The notes under the pieces are model-generated. The model had not been told where the DNA came from, ran no database searches, and saw only the letters and a program-made list of their open reading frames with translations. A DNA stretch of 12,411 bases. Origin: Phycisphaerales bacterium UBA1926. Lineage in GTDB: Bacteria; Planctomycetota; Phycisphaerae; Phycisphaerales; UBA1924. The stretch is from NCBI GenBank assembly GCA_002337215.1, contig DDFO01000022.1, positions 227,787 to 240,197 on the forward strand, written 5' to 3'. A program made the position numbers and the translations under genes. Positions 7,565 to 12,411 of this stretch are shown here, in pieces (position 1 is the first letter of the stretch; each line of letters opens with the position of its first letter).

Positions 7565-8029
7565 ATGGGCATTATCGACCAACTCGACACGGCCGGGGCG
7601 TTGCCGGCTCTCGACAAGGTGATCCGGTTCGCCGGGGCTCGCCACACGCTGATCTCCCACAACATCGCGAACTTCGAGACGCCGGGCTTCCAGCCGTTGG
7701 ATGTTGATCCTGCGGCATTCCAGGCGGAATTGGCCGACGCGATCGAGCGCCGGCGGGATGGAATCGGGGGCGATCGAGTGCGGGGCGGCGGGTATGGCGA
7801 ACTGCCGATGGAGTCCTCGCGGGAGGTCGAGACGCTGGGGGACGGTCGTATCCGGCTGAACCCACGGACGAGCAGCGGGAACATTCTGTTCCACGATCGG
7901 AACAACCGCGATCTCGAGCGCACGATGCAGTCGCTGGTCGAGAACGCGTCGGCGTTCCGCGTCGCGACGGACCTGCTGCGGAACCGGACGACGGCGCTGC
8001 GGGACGCGATTGCAGAGCGGGTGAGCTGA
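7565..8029 (+). CDS. flgB: Flagellar basal-body proximal rod protein FlgB
   Basis: This 154-residue FlgB is a subunit of the proximal rod that spans the periplasm above the MS ring and is exported by the flagellar type III apparatus without a signal peptide. The N-terminus carries the rod-protein signature (ARHTLISHNIANFETPGF, NIAN at 33-36). The C-terminal helix (NRDLERTMQSLVENASAF and onward) is the usual FlgB coiled-coil half. Length is slightly above the typical 130-140 residues because of a Gly/Arg-rich stretch in the middle. ATG 7565 has AGGA (7553-7556) 8 bases upstream, and the residues before LPALDKVIRF fit FlgB proteins with a short N-terminal extension. TTG 7601 is a less likely alternative. 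The gene is followed 47 bases later by flgC. Expression may come from the sigma-54-like site at 7536-7550 or by read-through from the regulator gene. Confidence 0.95.
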   Translation: MGIIDQLDTAGALPALDKVIRFAGARHTLISHNIANFETPGFQPLDVDPAAFQAELADAIERRRDGIGGDRVRGGGYGELPMESSREVETLGDGRIRLNPRTSSGNILFHDRNNRDLERTMQSLVENASAFRVATDLLRNRTTALRDAIAERVS

Positions 8030-8076
8030 TTCGGGTTGGCTGGTAAACGGCGGCTCGGCAAGGAGTTGGAGACTCG

Positions 8077-8493
8077 ATGTACGGCGTTCTGGACATCTCG
8101 ACAAGCGGCATGATCGCGCAGCGGACGCGGATGGCGGTCATTTCTGCCAACATCGCGAACGCGAACACGATCCTCGATAGTCAAGGGAACGCGAATCCGT
8201 ACAAGAAGCGGATCGTGCACTTCGAGCCGGGCGATCCGTCGTCGTCGGACCCCGCGGGTCGTTCGATGGGCGTGCACGTGAGCGAGATCGGCCGCGATGA
8301 GCACGCGGTCCGGTATCAGTATGAGCCGGGGAACCCGTACGCGAACAAGGACGGATACGTGGCGTACCCCGACATCAGCCCCGAGATCGAGCAGATCAAC
8401 GCGATGACCGCGGCGCGGGCGTACGAGGCGAACGTTGTTGCGGCGGAGACGACAAAGACGATGATGGCACAGGCATTGCGGTTGATCGCGTGA
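8077..8493 (+). CDS. flgC: Flagellar basal-body proximal rod protein FlgC
   Basis: This 138-residue protein is normal length for FlgC, the proximal-rod partner of FlgB. The N-terminal motif is clear (DISTSGMIAQRTRM, then SANIANANT at 23-31), and so is the family's C-terminal block (YPDISPEIEQINAM, then a long helix ending MMAQALRLIA). The region between includes the usual VHVSEI and YEPGNPYANKDGYV stretches. ATG 8077 is preceded by GGAG (8068-8071, 5 bases away) and AAGGAG (8060-8065). The last codons double as a sigma-54-like promoter sequence for the genes downstream, noted separately. It is exported through the flagellar channel and sits between flgB and fliE as in most flagellar operons. 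Confidence 0.97.
   Translation: MYGVLDISTSGMIAQRTRMAVISANIANANTILDSQGNANPYKKRIVHFEPGDPSSSDPAGRSMGVHVSEIGRDEHAVRYQYEPGNPYANKDGYVAYPDISPEIEQINAMTAARAYEANVVAAETTKTMMAQALRLIA
8465..8479 (+). promoter_or_regulatory. Candidate internal sigma-54 promoter for fliE and downstream genes
   Basis: The sequence TGGCACAGGCATTGC matches TGGCACG-N4-TTGC at 10 of 11 defined positions, with GG (8466-8467) and GC (8478-8479) exactly 10 bases apart. It lies inside the flgC end, overlapping codons for Met-Ala-Gln-Ala-Leu. The predicted start is near 8491, at the flgC stop, giving a leader of about 63 bases that retains the fliE ribosome binding site (AGAGGA 8542-8547) and the 8518-8535 hairpin. The caveat is that this part of FlgC is conserved, so codon choice could create the match by chance. 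Confidence 0.55.
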
Positions 8494-8517
8494 GAGATCT
8501 GGTAGACTGCGTTCGCG

Positions 8518-8535
8518 CCGGCTTGTGAAAGCCGG
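8518..8535 (+). promoter_or_regulatory. Perfect hairpin with GNRA-type loop in the fliE leader
   Basis: CCGGCTT (8518-8524) and AAGCCGG (8529-8535) form a perfect 7-bp stem closing the four-base loop GTGA, a GNRA-class tetraloop in RNA. No T-run follows, so it is not a normal intrinsic terminator. It ends 6 bases before the fliE Shine-Dalgarno. It could stabilise or delimit the mRNA, tune fliE translation, or act as a protein-binding dyad in DNA. The structure is seen; the role is inferred. Confidence 0.6.
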
Positions 8536-8553
8536 GGTGTTAGAGGATGATCG

Positions 8554-8883
8554 ATGAGTGATCCGCTTGGATTGGTTTCGGGTGCTGGTGGGGCGGGGAT
8601 GCGCCCGATCGGTCCTGTTGGCCCCGCGAATCAGGCGTCTGGTGCCGGGAAGGGCCAGGACGGCCAGGGCTTCCGCGACGTGCTGATGGACAATCTTGAA
8701 CAGGTGAACAGCGCGCAGCAGGACGCGGACCGGGCTGTCGAAGACCTCGTGTCGGGGCGTCGACGGGATGTCGAGGGTGTGATCCTCGCGACCGAGAAGG
8801 CGGACAATGCCTTCAAGATGCTCCAGGCGATGCGGGGCAAGGTGCTGCAGGCGTACGACGAGATCAAGCAGGTGCGTGTTTGA
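8554..8883 (+). CDS. fliE: Flagellar hook-basal body protein FliE
   Basis: This 109-residue protein is normal for FliE, the small adaptor joining the MS ring (FliF) to the rod and an early type III export substrate. The N-terminus is Gly/Ala/Pro-rich and probably disordered (about 1-38). Then comes the conserved part: FRDVLMDNLEQVNSAQQDAD, an amphipathic helix, and the hallmark end VEGVILATEKADNAFKMLQA followed by MRGKVLQAYDEIKQVRV. ATG 8554 has AGAGGA (8542-8547) 6 bases upstream. A 60-base gap separates it from flgC and contains a hairpin. Downstream is an unusually long 206-base gap before fliF with a terminator-like hairpin, so fliE may be expressed more strongly than the genes after it. 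Confidence 0.95.
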   Translation: MSDPLGLVSGAGGAGMRPIGPVGPANQASGAGKGQDGQGFRDVLMDNLEQVNSAQQDADRAVEDLVSGRRRDVEGVILATEKADNAFKMLQAMRGKVLQAYDEIKQVRV

Positions 8884-8929
8884 TCTGTTCGGGCTCCGCC
8901 TGATCGGAATCGCGCAAGAAATGCTGAAG

Positions 8930-8964
8930 ACCGCCGGCGTGGATTGCGCGTCGGCGGTTGTTTG
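8930..8964 (+). terminator. Terminator-like hairpin between fliE and fliF
   Basis: ACCGCCG (8930-8936) pairs with CGGCGGT (8952-8958). An inner GCG/CGC pair (8937-8939 with 8947-8949) closes a 7-base loop, with a 2-base bulge (8950-8951). A short T-rich tail, TTGTTTG (8958-8964), follows and an A-rich stretch precedes. The shape resembles an intrinsic terminator, but the T-tract is broken by G, so partial termination or attenuation is more likely than full arrest. It starts 47 bases after the fliE stop. Confidence 0.5.
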
Positions 8965-9089
8965 TGCGCCGATTTCAAGGTGTTGGATTTGATGAGCCGA
9001 CATCAACTGCTTGGGTGGGACACCCCCGGGCGCGGAGCGCTCGGAAACCCGGCGTTCGTGGCCGGGGGGCGGCAGGGAGGCCGCGTGCT

Positions 9090-10790
9090 ATGGGGCAGTT
9101 GCAGCGGGTTCTGGCGGAGATCCGGAGCTATCTGGGCAAACTGAGCGTGACGCAGCAGCTGCTGATCGGCAGCACGGTCGTGATCGCGCTGATGTCGCTT
9201 TTTCTGGTGACGCAGTACGCGGGCGGACCGACGCTGGTCCCGCTGGGCGGGATCGCCCCCGAGGACCAGCCGCGGGTGCTCAACTCGTTGCAGCTCGCGA
9301 ACTTCCGCGCGACGATGCGGGACGGCTCGGTGATGGTGCCCGAGGGCTCGCAGCAGGAAGCGATCGCGCATCTGAGTGAGTCGGGGAGTCTTCCCGATGA
9401 CACGACGATCCTCTTTAACAACCTCGTGACCAAGCAGGACTGGCGGCACAGCCGGGAGCAGCACCGCCAGCAGTATGTGTTCGCGCTGCAGAACGAGCTG
9501 AGCCGGGTCATCACGCGGTTCCGCGGGGTGAGCAAGGCGACGGTGATCATCGATGCGCCCGAGCGGCAGGGTCTGGGGCGGACAAGCCGGGACCCCTCGG
9601 CGTCGGTGACGGTGTTCCCGGCGGGCGGAGAGCCTCTGAGCCAGGCGACGGTGGACGCGGTGGCGTCGTTGGTCGCGGGGGCGAAGAGCGGGCTGAGCCG
9701 ATCGCGGGTCCAGGTGATCGACGGGGGAACGCAGCAGCGGCGCATGGCGACCGACGAGTCGTCGATGGCGGCGGGGACGTACCTCGACCATCGTTCGAAA
9801 ATGGAATCGGAGATGCTCCGCAAGCTCGAGGGGCTTCTGAGTTACATCCCGGGTGTCATTGTCGCGGTCACCGCTGAGGTTGACGTGAGCCGGGTGAGCG
9901 AGCAAACGCGGTCGAACCTTCCCAAGGGCGAAGGGACGATCTCGCTGCTTAAGAGCGAGAGCACGACGTCGATCGAGAGCGGCGGGGTGGCGAAGGGCTC
10001 GGAGCCGGGCGTGCGCTCGATGCAGGGCGCGGATATCAACGAGGCCCCGGCGTCGGCGCGGAACGGCGGTTCTCAGGAAGATTCGGACCTCGAGTTTGAG
10101 ACCGCGATCGGGACCAAAGTCCGCGACACGGTGGATCCCAGGGGCATGCCGACGTTCTTCGCGGCGTCGGTGAATGTGCCGGAGACGTTCATCGTTGATT
10201 GGCTTCGGGAAGAGAACCCGCCCGCTGACGGTGCGGAGCCCGAGAACCCGACGACGGAGGCGATCCGCGCCAGATTTGACGAGTTCCGGCTGATTATTGA
10301 GCAGCAGGTCAAACCTCACCTCAAGACGCGGGGCGAAGCGGGCGCTCTTGTGGACGGGGAGGTGCAGGTGGCGATGATCCCAAATCAAGTCCTTGCGAGT
10401 CACGCGGCGTCCGGGATGGGCGGTGGGGGTGGCGCGTTCGGCCTCATCAACGGTGGGGGCGGGCTCGTGGGTGATAGCGTGCTGGACACCGCGCTGCTGG
10501 GCGGGCTGGCGCTCGTATCTCTCACGATGATGGTGATGATGGTCCGGCGGTCCTCGAAGAAGGTGGAACTCCCGTCGGCCGAGGAGCTGGTGGGCGTGCC
10601 GCCCAGGATGGAGAATTCTGACGACATGGTCGGCGAGGCCGAGGAGGGCGAGAGCGCGCTCGAGGGCATCGAGGTAAACGAAAGCGATGTGGAGCGGAAC
10701 AAGATGCTCGACCAGATCTCTGAACTGATCCAGGCGGAGCCGCAGAAGGCGGCGAGCCTGATGGGCCGCTGGATGACGGCGGGGGAGTAA
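9090..10790 (+). CDS. fliF: Flagellar MS-ring protein FliF
   Basis: This 566-residue FliF is the inner-membrane ring on which rod, export gate and rotor assemble. ATG 9090 is chosen because GGGAGG (9075-9080) lies 9 bases upstream and the product begins MGQLQRVLAEI, as is usual for FliF; the frame is open further upstream without a better start. The N-terminal transmembrane helix is at about 22-43. The periplasmic YscJ/FliF ring-building part follows (VPLGGIAPEDQPRVLNSL, FNNLVTKQDWRHSREQHRQQ, ELSRVITRFRGVSKATVIID, and ASVTVFPAGGEPLSQATVDA). A more variable region leads to a Gly-rich stretch just before the second transmembrane helix (about 468-485). The cytoplasmic tail is acidic and ends in the FliG-binding helix pattern (LIQAEPQKAASLMGRWM). 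Length is normal. fliG follows after 6 bases. No clear promoter is seen in the 206-base upstream gap. Confidence 0.97.
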   Translation: MGQLQRVLAEIRSYLGKLSVTQQLLIGSTVVIALMSLFLVTQYAGGPTLVPLGGIAPEDQPRVLNSLQLANFRATMRDGSVMVPEGSQQEAIAHLSESGSLPDDTTILFNNLVTKQDWRHSREQHRQQYVFALQNELSRVITRFRGVSKATVIIDAPERQGLGRTSRDPSASVTVFPAGGEPLSQATVDAVASLVAGAKSGLSRSRVQVIDGGTQQRRMATDESSMAAGTYLDHRSKMESEMLRKLEGLLSYIPGVIVAVTAEVDVSRVSEQTRSNLPKGEGTISLLKSESTTSIESGGVAKGSEPGVRSMQGADINEAPASARNGGSQEDSDLEFETAIGTKVRDTVDPRGMPTFFAASVNVPETFIVDWLREENPPADGAEPENPTTEAIRARFDEFRLIIEQQVKPHLKTRGEAGALVDGEVQVAMIPNQVLASHAASGMGGGGGAFGLINGGGGLVGDSVLDTALLGGLALVSLTMMVMMVRRSSKKVELPSAEELVGVPPRMENSDDMVGEAEEGESALEGIEVNESDVERNKMLDQISELIQAEPQKAASLMGRWMTAGE

Positions 10791-10796
10791 CGGACG

Positions 10797-11837
10797 ATGG
10801 CGCGTCGGCCCCATGAAAAACTCCCGTCGAGCGCCAGCGATCTCGACGGCGTGACGAAGGCGGCGATCCTTCTGGTCGCGGTCGGTGAGGAGACCGCGTC
10901 GGGGCTCCTCAAGACGATGGAGCCCGAGTCTGTCGAGGAGCTGATGCGCGAGCTGGCGGGGCTCGGCCGGGTTCCCGACGATCTTCAGTCGCAGGTGATC
11001 GAGGAGTTCTACCACGTTTCGGTGGCGAGCCGCTTCATGAACGAGGGGAACCTCGATTTCGCGAAGCAGGTGCTGATGGGGAGTCTGGACCCCAAGCAGG
11101 CCGAGCGTGTTCTGGCGCAGATCCAGACGCAGGTGCAGAAGACGCCGTTCTCGTTCCTGCAGCGCGCGGAGAGCGAGAACCTGCTGACGTTCATCCAGGA
11201 CGAGCACCCGCAGACGATCGCATTGATCCTGTGCCACCTGGCGCACCACAAGGCGTCGGAGATCCTGGTCGGGCTGCCGCTGCCCAAACAGCTCGAGGTC
11301 ATCAAGCGGATCGCGCACATGGAGCAGACGAACCCCGAGGTGATCCGGGCGGTCGAGAAGGGTCTCGAGAGTCGGTTGTCGAGCATGCTCATGCAGAACA
11401 TGGAGAAGGCGGGCGGTGTGCCGACGGTCGCGGAGGTGCTCAACCTTGTGGACCGCGCGACCGAGAAGGGCATCATGGAGGGCCTGGAGAGCGACGATCC
11501 GGATCTCGTCGAAGACATCCGCCGGCTCATGTTCGTGTTCGAGGACATCAACCTCGTCAACGACAAGGGCATCCAGGCGGTGCTCAAGGAGGTCGAGAAC
11601 GACGAGCTGTCGGTGGCGCTCAAGACCGCGAGCGAGGGGCTCAAAGAGAAGATCCTCGGCAACATGTCCGAGCGGGCGGCGTCGATGATCAAGGAAGACA
11701 TGGAATTCATGGGCCCGGTCCGCGTCAGCGATGTCGAGGCGGCACAGCAGCGGATCGTCGACATCGTTCGCAGGCTCGAGGAATCGGGCGACGTGATCAT
11801 CCAGGGCCGCGGCGGCGATTCGGACCTGCTGGTCTGA
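10797..11837 (+). CDS. fliG: Flagellar motor switch protein FliG
   Basis: This 346-residue protein is normal length for FliG, which binds the FliF tail, carries the rotor side of torque generation and takes part in direction switching on the cytoplasmic face. The N-terminal FliF-binding domain starts at about 18 (GVTKAAILLVAVGEETASGL). The middle domain has the EHPQ motif at 136-139 (FIQDEHPQTIALIL), which contacts FliM. The C-terminal region has MFVFEDI (245-251) and the charged torque-helix block (LKEKILGNMSERAASMIKED, then GPVRVSDVEAAQQRIVDIVR), ending in an acidic tail. All diagnostic regions are present. ATG 10797 is 6 bases after the fliF stop. Its likely ribosome binding site GGGGGAG (10781-10787) lies inside the fliF end, so the pair are probably translationally coupled in one transcript. 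Confidence 0.98.
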   Translation: MARRPHEKLPSSASDLDGVTKAAILLVAVGEETASGLLKTMEPESVEELMRELAGLGRVPDDLQSQVIEEFYHVSVASRFMNEGNLDFAKQVLMGSLDPKQAERVLAQIQTQVQKTPFSFLQRAESENLLTFIQDEHPQTIALILCHLAHHKASEILVGLPLPKQLEVIKRIAHMEQTNPEVIRAVEKGLESRLSSMLMQNMEKAGGVPTVAEVLNLVDRATEKGIMEGLESDDPDLVEDIRRLMFVFEDINLVNDKGIQAVLKEVENDELSVALKTASEGLKEKILGNMSERAASMIKEDMEFMGPVRVSDVEAAQQRIVDIVRRLEESGDVIIQGRGGDSDLLV

Positions 11838-11874
11838 CCCGGCGACGACGGAGCGTGTGTAGAGGAGCCTGTCC

Positions 11875-12411
11875 GTGGCGTTGATCAAGCGTGCCGATGC
11901 AGATTCGTTCGCGCGCGAGGCGGTCGCTTTGCACCTCGGCGATCTTGAGCGCGAGGGCGAGTCGCTGATCGCCGAGGCGAAGACACGGGCCGAGGCGATC
12001 ATCGCGAAGGGCCGGGCGGAACGCGACCGGCTGGTCGCCGGCGCCGCGGAGCGCGGATACGAGGCGGGGTACGCCAAGGGCCACGCCGAGGGTCTGGAGA
12101 AGGGTGCCGAGACGGGTGAAGCGAGTGCTCTTGAGGGCTCGTCGGCGGTGATCTCGTCGCTCTCCGAGCAGTGGAGCGTTGTGCTCTCAAACTTTGAGCA
12201 GCGGCGTGAATCGATGATCTCCGATTCCCGGCGAGAGATCGTCCGGCTCGCCACGGTGTTTGCCGCGAAGGTGACCCGTCGTGCGGTCGAGGTTGATCCG
12301 AGCGTGATCGAGCGCACGCTCGGGGATGTCGTCCGGCGCGTGGTGTCACCCTCGGCGTTGATCGTCACCGTCCACCCCGATGATCTCGCGGCGGCGCAGC
12401 GGCTGATGCCC
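11875..12411 (+). CDS. fliH: Flagellar export ATPase regulator FliH, 3'-truncated by the window edge
   Basis: The frame is open from GTG 11875 to the window edge, giving 179 visible residues. The GTG is chosen for AGAGGAG (11861-11867) 7 bases upstream and lies 37 bases after fliG. The N-terminal half is a charged helix (about 14-60). A strict run of glycines every fourth residue follows (61, 65, 69, 73, 77, 81: GYEAGYAKGHAEGLEKGAET), the GxxxG repeat typical of FliH/SctL proteins. The next part looks like the FliH/SctL C-terminal domain (REIVRLATVFAAKVTRRAVE, DPSVIERTLGDVVRRV, LIVTVHPDDLAAAQRL). FliH binds the FliI ATPase in the cytoplasm, restrains it and docks it to the export gate. fliI is expected just downstream. 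Confidence 0.9.
   Translation, partial: MALIKRADADSFAREAVALHLGDLEREGESLIAEAKTRAEAIIAKGRAERDRLVAGAAERGYEAGYAKGHAEGLEKGAETGEASALEGSSAVISSLSEQWSVVLSNFEQRRESMISDSRREIVRLATVFAAKVTRRAVEVDPSVIERTLGDVVRRVVSPSALIVTVHPDDLAAAQRLMP

Noticed and set aside
8038..8051. GG-N10-GC pair before flgC, a possible third sigma-54 site
   Set aside because: Only the GG and GC dinucleotides fit; the rest of the -12 element reads CGGC instead of TTGC, so it is expected by chance in GC-rich DNA.
8921..8992. Possible 23-codon ORF between fliE and fliF
   Set aside because: It has no Shine-Dalgarno sequence and overlaps the terminator-like hairpin, so it is most likely chance.
5554..9006. Very long minus-strand open frame (over 1100 codons) opposite the kinase, regulator, flgB, flgC and fliE
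   Set aside because: It is an antisense shadow caused by GC-rich codon bias. Its translation is Arg/Pro/His-rich with no domain, while the plus strand encodes well-known families across the same bases.
9013..9025. Small inverted repeat GGGTG-GGA-CACCC before fliF
   Set aside because: A 5-bp stem with a 3-base loop is common by chance in GC-rich DNA, and no T-run or paired element supports a role.
8958..9089. Upstream extension of the fliF frame
   Set aside because: The extra residues are Arg/Gly-rich with no ribosome binding site, start within the hairpin, and precede the canonical FliF N-terminus at 9090.
9003..12368. Very long minus-strand open frame (over 1100 codons) opposite fliF, fliG and fliH
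   Set aside because: It has the same Arg/His/Leu-rich low-complexity texture and no recognisable motif. The plus-strand flagellar genes fully explain the sequence.

Overview
The window is high-GC bacterial DNA with every recognisable gene on the plus strand. It holds the front of a chromosomal flagellar basal-body cluster in the conserved order flgB-flgC-fliE-fliF-fliG-fliH. Directly upstream lie a FlgN-like chaperone gene and a cytoplasmic histidine kinase / NtrC-type sigma-54 activator pair. I see no insertion sequences, tRNA, rRNA, CRISPR or phage genes. The GC-rich composition, an RDD protein, a very large TPR protein and a FlgB with a planctomycete-like N-terminus suggest a planctomycete, perhaps of the Phycisphaerae. 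That placement is inference from style, not from a marker gene.

Layout. Positions 3-1625 hold the 3' part of an RDD-family membrane protein gene whose start lies before the window. After a 202-base gap comes a large membrane-anchored TPR protein (best start TTG 1828, end 4374). A tight cassette follows: flgN-like (4425-4940), histidine kinase (4943-6010, 2-base gap) and sigma-54 response regulator (6007-7509, ATGA overlap). After a 55-base gap come flgB (7565-8029), flgC (8077-8493), fliE (8554-8883), a 206-base non-coding gap with a terminator-like hairpin, fliF (9090-10790), fliG (10797-11837) and the 5' part of fliH (11875 to the window end).

How the genes work together. FliF forms the MS ring, FliE joins it to the rod, FlgB and FlgC are proximal rod subunits, FliG is the rotor/switch protein on the cytoplasmic face of FliF, and FliH regulates the export ATPase. 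FlgN-type chaperones escort hook-junction proteins. The kinase/regulator pair resembles FlrB/FlrC, FleS/FleR and FlgS/FlgR, which activate sigma-54 flagellar promoters elsewhere.

The most interesting observation is two strong matches to the sigma-54 -24/-12 consensus at the places such a circuit needs them. One (7536-7550) is in the short gap before flgB. The other (8465-8479) is in the last codons of flgC, ahead of fliE, whose predicted leader contains a perfect 7-bp hairpin with a GNRA-type loop. This suggests local control of rod/MS-ring genes by the adjacent two-component pair. I found no wholly new gene system; the novelty, if any, is in this regulatory layout.
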